From contig JAJRVQ010000131.1 in assembly GCA_024277255.1 (NCBI GenBank), positions 1 through 45,807 on the forward strand: DNA of 45,807 nt, written 5' to 3'. Positions 32,138 through 44,804 of this stretch are shown here, piece by piece. This DNA comes from Acidobacteriota bacterium (GTDB lineage Bacteria > Acidobacteriota > Thermoanaerobaculia > Multivoradales > SZUA-115). The stretch's first letter is position 1. Every line of letters begins with the position of its first letter. A program made the position numbers and the translations under genes. A model generated the notes under the pieces. The model had not been told where the DNA came from. It ran no database searches and was given only the letters and a program-made list of their open reading frames with translations.

Positions 32138-33802
32138 ATGCAAAGACAACACCACCAACAAGGTATGAACACCACCAACTCGACTCTTTCCGCTGTAAGC
32201 CAACGCCTGATTCTGACTTTACTTGGAGCGCTGGGGCTATCCGCGGCCATCGTCTGGTTGGGCGATTCAGCCCAGCGGCTGGTGCTGTGCTTGAGCGCCT
32301 TGCTGGTGCTCCTCGCCGCCGCATGGTTCAACCGAAGCGGCTCATCACGCCAACGCACCCACCGGCGCGCCCGGTCAGTGCTCCTCGCCCTCCTGGCCCC
32401 ACTTGCTCTGGCGGCCGCCTGGCAGGCCGCTGGACACGATTTGATCCGCTTCGCCACCACTCCTCGGGTTCGGGTGTGGAATGTCTTTCACTATTACCTC
32501 GGTGCCGAGTACTTCGGCGAAGTCGGCTATTTCAGCCTCTACGATGCCGCTCTGCTCGCTGACCGGGAAAACACCGACTACTGGCACTCGATCCGCCGCG
32601 TGCGCGACCAACGCTCCTACGACGTCGGCCCCCTCGATCCGGCTCTGGGTGAGCTGGCACGGACTCACTTTAGCGCCGAGCGTTGGCAGCGCTTTCAAAC
32701 GGATATCGCCGCTCTTCAACCTCTGCGTTCGGCCAAGAGGTGGCGTTCGATCTTCGTCGACCGTGGTTACAACGCTAGCCCGTTTTGGACCGCCTTGATC
32801 CACCCTCTGACTCACTTCCTGCGGCCGAGCCACCCCCTGGCTCTGAAGATTCTCTGCACCCTCGACCTGCTGATTCTGGCAGCCATCTTCGTCATTATCG
32901 GTCGAACCTTCGGCGCCAACCTTGGCTGGATCGCGCTTCTCATCTTCGCTCTCAGCCCGGTCGATCGCAACCGGATCGTCGGCGGCTTCCTGCAATACGA
33001 CTGGTTGTTGGCGTTGACCGTCGCGGTCTGCGCGCTGCGACGGCGCAAAACCGGCTGGGCGGCGGTCGGCCTGGCCTACGCCACGCTGGAGCGAGTCTTT
33101 CCGCTGCTTCTCGCCGGTTCGCTCCTTCTTCCCGCCGTGGTGCGTTGGATTCGCAGCGGACGGCTGCGCCGCGACGCGCTTCAGTTCGCCTTGCTCTACG
33201 GCGTTCTTATGCTCGCCGGCCTGGGAGTAGGTTGCCTAACCCCTCGCGGCCCCGCCGCCTGGATGGAATTCACCGGCAACGTTTTGCACCACGGCGAATC
33301 TCACACCTTTGGCGAGCAGAGGGTCGGCCTGAAGCACCTGTTTACTCACCGCGTGACCAGCAGCCAGCTGGAAGACAACTCCAGCGAGCGGCGCCAGCGG
33401 TTCGAGAGGCAAGAGACGCTCTACCGTGGAGTTGCGATCGTTCTTCTGCTGCTGTGGTTCGGCGCCGTACACCGGCGATTTGGCACCGAAGCTCTCCTCC
33501 TCGGTTTGGTTCCCTTCTTCGCTCTGCTGGTCAGTTCGCGCTACTACTGGGCCTGCCTCCTGCTCGTGCCGTTGGCCCCACGAGGCAGGGTGCGAGGACG
33601 CAGTTTCAGCACCGAGTCGTGGCGCGCGGCTGGAGCGGTCCTTGCGGGTTTTGGCTCGTTCTACCTCTGCGCGTTGATCTACGGCATGCGGCGCTACGGA
33701 GAGTATCTGCTGTTCGATCTGCTGCTCCTCGTCGCCTTCGCCACCTGGTCGGCGTATCTGATCCGACGAGAGTTGCTCTACAGCTCCCGTCGCCGCGTCT
33801 AA
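32138..33802 (+). CDS. Polytopic membrane protein, possible GT-C-type glycosyltransferase
   Basis: A frame of 554 residues from an ATG at 32138 (GGGGG nine bases upstream); an in-frame ATG at 32165 is an alternative. About ten hydrophobic segments are visible. A large extracytoplasmic loop after the third helix contains VFHYYLGAEYFGEVGYFSLYDAALLAD and RGYNASPFW. This loop-then-helices layout recalls DUF2029/GT87-like polyprenyl-sugar-dependent glycosyltransferases, but I cannot identify the catalytic Asp with confidence. It is probably an inner-membrane protein. It is followed by a strong terminator that serves the opposite strand. Confidence 0.75.
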   Translation: MQRQHHQQGMNTTNSTLSAVSQRLILTLLGALGLSAAIVWLGDSAQRLVLCLSALLVLLAAAWFNRSGSSRQRTHRRARSVLLALLAPLALAAAWQAAGHDLIRFATTPRVRVWNVFHYYLGAEYFGEVGYFSLYDAALLADRENTDYWHSIRRVRDQRSYDVGPLDPALGELARTHFSAERWQRFQTDIAALQPLRSAKRWRSIFVDRGYNASPFWTALIHPLTHFLRPSHPLALKILCTLDLLILAAIFVIIGRTFGANLGWIALLIFALSPVDRNRIVGGFLQYDWLLALTVAVCALRRRKTGWAAVGLAYATLERVFPLLLAGSLLLPAVVRWIRSGRLRRDALQFALLYGVLMLAGLGVGCLTPRGPAAWMEFTGNVLHHGESHTFGEQRVGLKHLFTHRVTSSQLEDNSSERRQRFERQETLYRGVAIVLLLLWFGAVHRRFGTEALLLGLVPFFALLVSSRYYWACLLLVPLAPRGRVRGRSFSTESWRAAGAVLAGFGSFYLCALIYGMRRYGEYLLFDLLLLVAFATWSAYLIRRELLYSSRRRV

Positions 33803-33819
33803 CCCAGCAAGCAAGAAAA

Positions 33820-33855
33820 GCCCGGCCCCGGTTTGCCTGAAAACCGGGGCCGGGC
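33820..33855 (-). terminator. Strong intrinsic terminator for the giant SdrD-B-like gene
   Basis: A perfect 15-base stem (GCCCGGCCCCGGTTT at 33820-33834, complement at 33841-33855) encloses a 6-base loop. On the minus strand it is followed directly by TTTTCTTGC, a U-tract, which makes it a canonical Rho-independent terminator about 25 bases after the stop at 33881. The plus strand has no T-run after the stem, so it may also end the convergent membrane gene less efficiently. Confidence 0.9.
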
Positions 33856-33880
33856 CGTGGGCTGAACTACCTAGCGAGGG

Positions 33881-38641
<4,761 letters not shown>

Positions 38642-38891
38642 CACAACCTCCCTCGGTGAAAACTGCTGCTCCCGCTGGCTGGTGTCGCACCACCGCCAAG
38701 TCGCAAGCCTTGAAATCGATGGACGCTCGCCACGGACAGGCGGCGGGTCCCAAAATGCTCTGTATCTGAAATTGAGGATCTCAACGGAATTCTCATGCTC
38801 GAAGTCGGCCGGGCTCGTTGTCGGCGAACCCATTTCGCCTCCCTGAGACTTCTCCCATCTACCAGTCGTTGTCAGAGATTGTGCACACCCG

Positions 38892-38911
38892 GCGTCAGGA
38901 AAGCGTCAGGA
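38892..38911. promoter_or_regulatory. Direct repeat GCGTCAGGA x2 with 11-bp period
   Basis: A G followed by CGTCAGGA occurs at 38892-38900 and, in slightly shifted sequence context, GCGTCAGGA occurs at 38903-38911, so the shared CGTCAGGA core recurs exactly 11 bases apart. SARP-type regulators are known to bind heptameric direct repeats spaced by 11 bases (one helical turn) near target promoters. The neighbouring regulator is SARP-like, so this is a candidate binding site; that link is inference. Confidence 0.4.
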
Positions 38912-39113
38912 GGTGCGCAACTAATGTGCATCTGTGCACTTACCGCAGCACCTGGCACAGTCTCGGTCTCTTGGCCACGCCGTCGCGCTAAGTGCCGTTC
39001 GGTCAATGACTTTGCTGCCACACCACACGCAGCATGTGGGATAAACTCGGTCGTCTCTCGTTTCTGTTCCAGTCAAGATCACGGTTTTCTTGGGCATCGA
39101 GCTGGTCAGTGTT

Positions 39114-39152
39114 TGTCTGACACGGGTTTGTCCGACACGAGTTTGTCCGGCA
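39114..39152. promoter_or_regulatory. Three TGTCNG(A/G)CA motifs at exact 15-bp spacing upstream of the regulator gene
   Basis: TGTCTGACA (39114), TGTCCGACA (39129) and TGTCCGGCA (39144) repeat every 15 bases, each with GTTTG- or GGTTTG-like flanks. The first two are odd palindromes (TGTC-N-GACA). They lie 34-72 bases upstream of the likely ATG at 39186, where a promoter or operator would be. If translation started at 39090 they would instead encode a VCLTR/VCPTR/VCPAL repeat. Confidence 0.5.
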
Positions 39153-39185
39153 CTGGCCTGCACCGCCATCACAGAGGCTACGACC

Positions 39186-41555
39186 ATGGCAGCGACCTCC
39201 TCGCGTTCTTCGTCAGCTCGCGTCGGTGATTCGACTTCTCCCCCAATACCCCTTGAAGTCCGCCTCCTCGGCGGTTTCGAGGTCAGTTTGGGAGGAGAGC
39301 CGGTGAGTGGTTTCGAGTCGCAAAATGTTCGTGCTCTGATGGCCTACCTGGCCTGCCATCGGGGCCGCGAACTACCCCGTACTCAACTTGCGTCGCTACT
39401 CTGGTCGGACCAGGACGAAGCGACGGCGCTGCGCAACTTGCGCCAGGCTCTCTACAACCTGCGTGGCGCCTTGACCAGGGCCGGCTGCGAGAACTCGCCG
39501 ATTCTCACCAGCCACCGCACCCTGCGCCTGGACCCTCAGAGCATCAACCTCGATCTGGCCATGTTTACCGAGTCCCTACGCATGGGCCGCTCGGCCGGCA
39601 CGATCGACGCCGCCCATCTGGCTCGCGCCGCGCAAACCTATGTTGGCGACTTTCTGGCCGGCTTCTATCTCCACGACAGCCCGGACTTCGAAGAGTGGAT
39701 GGTCGGTGAACAAGAGCGGCTTCGCGAGGAGGCCGTGGCGGCTCTGCGCGATTTGGTCAACCACCACACACAGGCCGGCAGCTACCCCCTCGGCCTCCAA
39801 TACGCTCGCCACTTGCTGCGCATCGAGCCTTTTTCCGAAGAGACCCACCGCCACCTGATCTACCTCTACGCTCTTTCCGGCCGGCGCAGCCGGGCACTGT
39901 CCCACTATGAGGAGATGGGCCGCCTTTTCCAGCGCGAACTCGGGGTCGAACCACTCCCTGAGACCAAGAAGCTGATCGACCAAATCCAGAATCAGGCGCT
40001 GACCCCACCGACCGATGCCAAGAAGGCCGAGGCCACCGGCCCCTGGGTGCCGCTGGTGGCCAGAGAAGGGGCACTGAAATCGCTGCGCACAGCCTGGGCC
40101 GGAGTGCTGCGCGGCGCCGGGCGGCTCACCTTGATCGAGGGGGAGATCGGCGTCGGAAAAACCCGGTTGGTGCGGACCTTTCTCCACGAAGCGACCTCCG
40201 AGAGACGAGCCACCGTACTGCAAGGCCGCAGCTACCAATTGCCTCCCGCCACCGCCTACCAGCCGCTTGCCGAAGCTCTGTCCAACGCCGTGGCCAATGA
40301 CGTCGACATCGCCGAACGTCTGCTGGCGGCAACCGGGAGACACCACTTGGCCGCCCTCCTGCCCTTGGTGCCGGAGCTGGGCGAGTTGGATCCCAAGCTG
40401 ACCGCTCACCACCGCCGGCTTCCACGTCGCGGCAGGCAGAGCCTGTTCGCGGCCGTGGCCAAGATCTTGTCCGTCCTCGCGGAGCCTCCCAAGGGACGGT
40501 TCAGGCCCCAGCCGTTGATCTTGTTTCTCGACGACCTGCACTGGGCGGACCCCGCCTCTTTCGAGTTGATCGAGTCCCTCCTCTCCCTCCTTCCCGGGCG
40601 CCCGATCTGGATCATCGCCGCCTATCGAGTCGACGAGATCGAGGAGAAAGATCGGCTGCGCAAACTGCGCAAAGCGGCAGCCACACTGAGCGGCGGCTCG
40701 CGGATCGTCGTCGAGCGGCTCGACGACGAGGCCGTTCACCACCTAGCCCTCTCCCTGGTCGGTGCGCAGCAGGCTCCGCGCTTGGCTCAGCGGCTGATGG
40801 AGAGTTCGCATGGCTTGCCCCTAGCCACGGTGGAACAGATCAATCTGCTCTGGGACATCGGCCTACTGGAGGTTCAACACACGGGGCAGTGGTCGCTCAC
40901 CGGATCGCCCGAACAGCTGGACGCCTTGAGTGCCAACGATACGGAGGCGACCATCTTGCGCCGGGTCGAGATGCTGCCGACCTCCACCCGCCGTTTGCTC
41001 ACCCTGGCGGCCGTCATCGGACAGAAGTTCGAAGCACAGCTCCTACAACTGGCCGAACGCGAGCACGACGCGGTCGTCGAAACCGGCCTTGAGGTGATGA
41101 TCGACCATTGGATGGTTAGGCATTTCGCCCGCTACTGGGCCGACACCCGTCTCGGTCGAGATCTTGCACTGTGGGCCCCCGGCGGTCGTAAAGGAACCTT
41201 CGAGTTCATCCACAAGAGCATCCGTGCCGCCGTCTACGAGAACCTCCATCCAGGCCGCGCCCGAGCCCTCCATCTCCAAGTAGCGCAGGCGATGGAGAAG
41301 GTGCATGCCGCCAACCTCGAGCGCTTCAGTGAAGCCATCGCGTTTCACTACCACCGGGCTCGCGATTGGCCGAAGGCCATCGAGTTCAACGAGATTTCCG
41401 CCGCCAAGGCCGAGCGGCTCTTCGCGCTCGACACCGCCCGCGCCTTCTATTCGCGAGCGCTGAACGCTCTGACCTCGATGGACAAGAGCGGCGACAGCGA
41501 TCCCGAGCTACGCCGCCGCCTCGAAAGCGCCGCCCAACGGCTCAGCCTCGGGTAG
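39186..41555 (+). CDS. SARP/BTAD-type transcriptional regulator with AAA ATPase domain
   Basis: I choose the ATG at 39186 (AGAGG upstream); the frame is open to an ATG at 39090, but that extension is a low-complexity repeat. 789 residues. The N-terminal winged-helix is LEVRLLGGFEVSLGGEPV to about 100 (RALMAYLACHRGRELPRTQLASLLW). A bacterial transcriptional activator (BTAD) domain of helical repeats follows (about 110-265: LRIEPFSEETHRHLIYLYALSGRRSRALSHYE). Then comes an AAA/NACHT-like ATPase with Walker A GEIGVGKTRL and Walker B LILFLDDLHWAD. Only about one TPR-like unit follows, so it is shorter than AfsR-type proteins. It probably activates genes in response to an unknown signal; the divergent giant gene is the obvious candidate target. 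It overlaps the convergent GT4 gene by 14 bases. Confidence 0.88.
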   Translation: MAATSSRSSSARVGDSTSPPIPLEVRLLGGFEVSLGGEPVSGFESQNVRALMAYLACHRGRELPRTQLASLLWSDQDEATALRNLRQALYNLRGALTRAGCENSPILTSHRTLRLDPQSINLDLAMFTESLRMGRSAGTIDAAHLARAAQTYVGDFLAGFYLHDSPDFEEWMVGEQERLREEAVAALRDLVNHHTQAGSYPLGLQYARHLLRIEPFSEETHRHLIYLYALSGRRSRALSHYEEMGRLFQRELGVEPLPETKKLIDQIQNQALTPPTDAKKAEATGPWVPLVAREGALKSLRTAWAGVLRGAGRLTLIEGEIGVGKTRLVRTFLHEATSERRATVLQGRSYQLPPATAYQPLAEALSNAVANDVDIAERLLAATGRHHLAALLPLVPELGELDPKLTAHHRRLPRRGRQSLFAAVAKILSVLAEPPKGRFRPQPLILFLDDLHWADPASFELIESLLSLLPGRPIWIIAAYRVDEIEEKDRLRKLRKAAATLSGGSRIVVERLDDEAVHHLALSLVGAQQAPRLAQRLMESSHGLPLATVEQINLLWDIGLLEVQHTGQWSLTGSPEQLDALSANDTEATILRRVEMLPTSTRRLLTLAAVIGQKFEAQLLQLAEREHDAVVETGLEVMIDHWMVRHFARYWADTRLGRDLALWAPGGRKGTFEFIHKSIRAAVYENLHPGRARALHLQVAQAMEKVHAANLERFSEAIAFHYHRARDWPKAIEFNEISAAKAERLFALDTARAFYSRALNALTSMDKSGDSDPELRRRLESAAQRLSLG

Positions 41556-42780
41556 AACACCCCGTAGAACGCCCGGCAGCCACCTCGACCGCTTCGAGAA
41601 ACCCGGCGTTGACCAACTTGGGGCTGTAGTCCACCTCCAGACGACGGCGCCCGGCGGCGATCAGGCGCCGGCGGGTCTGCGGCTCGTCGAGGAGCCGTTC
41701 TATGGCCGCCACCCACTGCGCCGCGCCACCGGCTACCAAGAGCTCTTCATCGGCTTTGGCGGTGGATCCCGCCACCGCCCATGGCGAAGCGATCAGCGGC
41801 ACCCCCATCGACCATGCCTCCAGCACTTTGATCGGCAACCCCGAGCCGGCGCGCAGCGGCGCCAAAGCTACCGTGGCACCGGCGATCACCGCCTTGAGAT
41901 CCCGCGGATCGGCCTCCAGCGAGACCCCGGCCTTGGAGGCGAGCCGCCGCAACTGCCAGCCGGGGCGAGCCCCGGCGATCCTCAGCCGCACCTCGGGCCG
42001 GCGCGCCCGCAGGCGTGGCCAGACGTTGCGCAACAGCCAAGCGGCGGCATCGCGATTGGGGAAGTAGCCGAGGTTGCCGGTGAAGACCAGCGTCGGAACC
42101 CCCTCCTCGGCGGCCGATGGATCGTCGTGCACCACCACCTCTTGAGCGATCGGCACGACGTGCAGCCTGGAGGCTGCCCCCGTTGCGGTGGACGCGGCGG
42201 TGGACGCGGCACCGGCTGCTGCGATCACCGCGCGATCGCGCTCGCAAACCACCAAGGCGGCACGGCAATGGTCGAGCAACCGCCCTTCCCACACCCGCAA
42301 CCGCCAACTCTCCCAGCCGAGCAGCGGGCGCCACCAGAAGTGATCGAAGCGGCCACGCCGGGCGGCATTGAGCGACAGGCTGTCGATGAAATCGACCAGG
42401 ACCGGCGTATCCCCGAGGTCGGGAAGGTGGCCGGCGAGGCGGCTGAGCTGCACGATCACCAGGTCGTGTTGCGGTGCCAGGCGGCGCAACTCGCGGCGCA
42501 GCGCCCGGTGGCGGTGAAGGCTCACTTGAGCCGGTCTGCCACGCAACACCCCGGCCAAGACCGACCCGCCACGGCTGATCGCCCCTGCCGGGCGATAGGC
42601 CGCGAACCGGACCTCCTTCAACCCCTCGCCGGCTCGCGCCTCGGCCTCGTCCGGCGCCGCCGGAGCCAGCACCGTCACCTGGTGATGGGGCGACAGCGCC
42701 TCGATCATCTGCCGAGCGCGCTTGCGATCCCCCTGCTGCGGCGGCCAGGGAAAGCGCAAGGTGACGAGGAGCACCCGCAT
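41542..42780 (-). CDS. GT4-family glycosyltransferase
   Basis: 412 residues of GT-B fold. The N-terminus MRVLLVTLRFPWPPQQGDRKRARQM matches TIGR03087-like sugar transferases. The C-terminal domain has FTGNLGYFPNRDAAAWLL and the donor-binding ALAPLRAGSGLPIKVLEAWSMGVPLIASPWAVAG, where the GT4 E-x7-E pattern is partly kept (KVLEAWSMG). It should transfer a nucleotide-activated sugar to a surface polysaccharide or lipid carrier. The ATG lies 6 bases after the ribBA stop, so the two are probably cotranscribed; that pairing is unusual functionally. The acceptor is unknown. Confidence 0.88.
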   Translation of the reverse strand: MRVLLVTLRFPWPPQQGDRKRARQMIEALSPHHQVTVLAPAAPDEAEARAGEGLKEVRFAAYRPAGAISRGGSVLAGVLRGRPAQVSLHRHRALRRELRRLAPQHDLVIVQLSRLAGHLPDLGDTPVLVDFIDSLSLNAARRGRFDHFWWRPLLGWESWRLRVWEGRLLDHCRAALVVCERDRAVIAAAGAASTAASTATGAASRLHVVPIAQEVVVHDDPSAAEEGVPTLVFTGNLGYFPNRDAAAWLLRNVWPRLRARRPEVRLRIAGARPGWQLRRLASKAGVSLEADPRDLKAVIAGATVALAPLRAGSGLPIKVLEAWSMGVPLIASPWAVAGSTAKADEELLVAGGAAQWVAAIERLLDEPQTRRRLIAAGRRRLEVDYSPKLVNAGFLEAVEVAAGRSTGCSTRG

Positions 42781-42786
42781 CGGCGA

Positions 42787-44016
42787 CTAGATGAGTTTGA
42801 GAAGGTGTCCGAGTTTGTCCCGTTTGACCCGCAGGTAGTCGCGCGTATCCTCGGTGGGAGGCACCTCCACCGGAATCCGATCGACCACATCCAGGCCGTA
42901 GTAGGACAGGGCGGCGCTCTTGTCGGGATTGTTGGTCATCAAGCGCAGACGGCGCACTCCGAGATCGCGCAAGATCTGGGCTCCGGTGCCGTACTCTCTC
43001 TGATCGGCACGAAAACCGAGTCGCTCATTCGCCTCGACCGTATCGTGCCCTTGTTCCTGCAACTCGTAGGCTCGCAGCTTGTTGATCAGACCGATGCCCC
43101 GCCCCTCCTGAAGGAGGTAGAGGAGGACCCCTCTGCCCTCGCGCGAGATCGCCTCCATCGCCCGCCGCAGTTGGACGCCGCAGTCGCAGCGCAACGAGCC
43201 GAAGAGATCGCCGGTGAGACACTGGCTATGCACCCGTACCAGCACCGGCTCATCGCCGGCGACCTCGCCCATCACCAAGGCCAGGTGCTCCTCGCCGGTA
43301 ACCTCGTTGCGGTAGGCATGCAACCGAAAGTCCCCGTGCGCGGTCGGCAAAGCCGGCGAGGCCAAGCGGCGCACGTGGTTCTCGTTCTTGAGGCGGTAGC
43401 GAACCAGGTCGGCGATCTTGACCACCAGAAGATCGTGGCCTTGGGCAAACGGCATCAGGTCCGGCAAACGGGCCATGGTGCCGTCTTCGTTCATCACCTC
43501 GCAGATGACGGCGGCGGGGGTCAGCCCGGCCAACCGGGCGAGGTCGACCGATGCCTCGGTCTGCCCACCGCGCTTCAGCACTCCTCCCGGATCGGCGCGC
43601 AGAGGAAAGATGTGGCCCGGCCGCAACAAATCATCGGGTCGGGTCGCGGGATCGACCGCCGTCAGGATGGTCGCGGCCCGATCCGCCGCCGAGATACCCG
43701 TGCTGATCTTGCCGCGCGCCTCGATCGACACGGTAAAGGCCGTCCCGTAGGGCGAAGTGTTCTCCTGCACCATCAACGGCAAGCGCAACTCATCGCAGCG
43801 TTCGGAGAGCAAGGAGAGGCAGATCAGACCACAACCGTGTCGGGCCATGAAATTGACCGCCTCGGGCGTCACCTTCTCGGCGGCGATGGCCAGGTCGCCT
43901 TCGTTCTCGCGGTCCTCATCGTCAACCAGGATCACCATGCCACCCTGACGAAAGCGCTCTATCGCCTCCTCGACGGTGGCAAAGGACTTCTCTTCGGACA
44001 TCGCTTCTCGGGACAT
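42787..44016 (-). CDS. ribBA: Bifunctional 3,4-dihydroxy-2-butanone-4-phosphate synthase / GTP cyclohydrolase II
   Basis: 409 residues, both halves intact. The RibB domain (about 12-210) has [23 protein letters not shown] and [25 protein letters not shown]. The RibA domain (about 215-405) has the zinc Cys cluster in [18 protein letters not shown] and the GTP-binding [11 protein letters not shown]. Together they make the two precursors of riboflavin from ribulose-5-phosphate and GTP. The ATG at 44016 has TGAGG about 7 bases before it; a second ATG at 44001 is possible. I saw no FMN riboswitch in the 160 bases upstream. No other rib gene is in the window. Confidence 0.97.
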   Translation of the reverse strand: MSREAMSEEKSFATVEEAIERFRQGGMVILVDDEDRENEGDLAIAAEKVTPEAVNFMARHGCGLICLSLLSERCDELRLPLMVQENTSPYGTAFTVSIEARGKISTGISAADRAATILTAVDPATRPDDLLRPGHIFPLRADPGGVLKRGGQTEASVDLARLAGLTPAAVICEVMNEDGTMARLPDLMPFAQGHDLLVVKIADLVRYRLKNENHVRRLASPALPTAHGDFRLHAYRNEVTGEEHLALVMGEVAGDEPVLVRVHSQCLTGDLFGSLRCDCGVQLRRAMEAISREGRGVLLYLLQEGRGIGLINKLRAYELQEQGHDTVEANERLGFRADQREYGTGAQILRDLGVRRLRLMTNNPDKSAALSYYGLDVVDRIPVEVPPTEDTRDYLRVKRDKLGHLLKLI

Positions 44017-44177
44017 CGCTGTGCCTCAGGTGCGTTTGCCTAGCGGCTGCCGATGGCACGCAACAAAAGTTTAGGGGAATGCCGGAGGGGTAAACGTACG
44101 CGACCGGACGACCGCGTGAGCAGTCTATAGCCCACCGCAGCCACCGGCAACCCGGTTCGACCCGCGGTGGTGCGGCC

Positions 44178-44738
44178 TCAGCTCGCCGCCGCGCCGGCGT
44201 TGGCCAACTCTCGTCTCAGCTCTTCCACGGTGGCGATACCGGCTTCGTTGAAAACCACTCGGCCTTGGCGGTCGATGATCACCAGGGTGGGAAGCGCCAT
44301 CACCTCCAGATCCGTCACCCAGCGATCCTGCACATCCAAGATCACCGGATAGGAGAACGGATGGCGCTCGACGAAACTGCGCACGACCTCCTCCTCTTCT
44401 CCCGAATCGACAGCCAGGAACTCGGCACCGGCGGCGCGATACTTCGGATAGAGCTGCTCGAGGATCTCGGCTTGCACCCGGCACGGCGAACACCAGGTCG
44501 CCCAGAAGTCGATGACGACGACCTTTCCTTCCAACTCGGAGAGTTCGATCGTGCCGCCCGTGAGCAGCGCCAGTTCGGCGACCGGCACGGTGTTTGGACC
44601 GGAATCCTGACCACCCACCGGTGCCGGGTCGGCCGACTTGCCACAACTGGTCAAGACGATGGACAGGCCGACGACCAGGACAGGGACACAACGACGCAAC
44701 GGGCGGGCCGAGGCACAGAAACGAGATATTGTCTTCAT
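44178..44738 (-). CDS. TlpA-like thioredoxin-family lipoprotein
   Basis: The ATG at 44738 (MKTISRFC) gives 186 residues; the frame extends to 44777 but without signal character. A signal peptide with lipobox VLTSC (Cys32) indicates a membrane-anchored lipoprotein. The thioredoxin domain (about 50-180) has ELEGKVVVIDFWATWCSPC, with the redox pair Cys83/Cys86, and the cis-proline ALPTLVIID (Pro150). TlpA/ResA proteins reduce periplasmic disulfides, for example in cytochrome c maturation or oxidase assembly. A ctaA gene lies elsewhere in the window but is not linked. The upstream gap to the reductase gene is 66 bases. Confidence 0.92.
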   Translation of the reverse strand: MKTISRFCASARPLRRCVPVLVVGLSIVLTSCGKSADPAPVGGQDSGPNTVPVAELALLTGGTIELSELEGKVVVIDFWATWCSPCRVQAEILEQLYPKYRAAGAEFLAVDSGEEEEVVRSFVERHPFSYPVILDVQDRWVTDLEVMALPTLVIIDRQGRVVFNEAGIATVEELRRELANAGAAAS

Positions 44739-44804
44739 AGGTCCCACAGGATACGCAAAGGTGGCGCCAAGGTCCATGCAGCCGGCCCGTTGCGCCGCCG
44801 CGGC

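Larger units (their letters stand above)
38642..39185. other. Long divergent intergenic region between the giant gene and the SARP-type regulator
   Basis: These ~540 bases carry no convincing gene; the short frames here have no ribosome-binding site or family signature. The region must hold both divergent promoters. It contains a near-palindrome TTGAGGATCTCAA at 38772-38784, a direct repeat with 11-base period at 38892-38911, several GTGCAC-like hexamers (38881, 38926, 38934), and three 15-base-spaced TGTCNG repeats at 39114-39152. Confidence 0.7.

Noticed and set aside
44017..44177. FMN riboswitch upstream of ribBA
   Set aside because: The conserved RFN blocks are not recognisable in these 160 bases on the minus strand.
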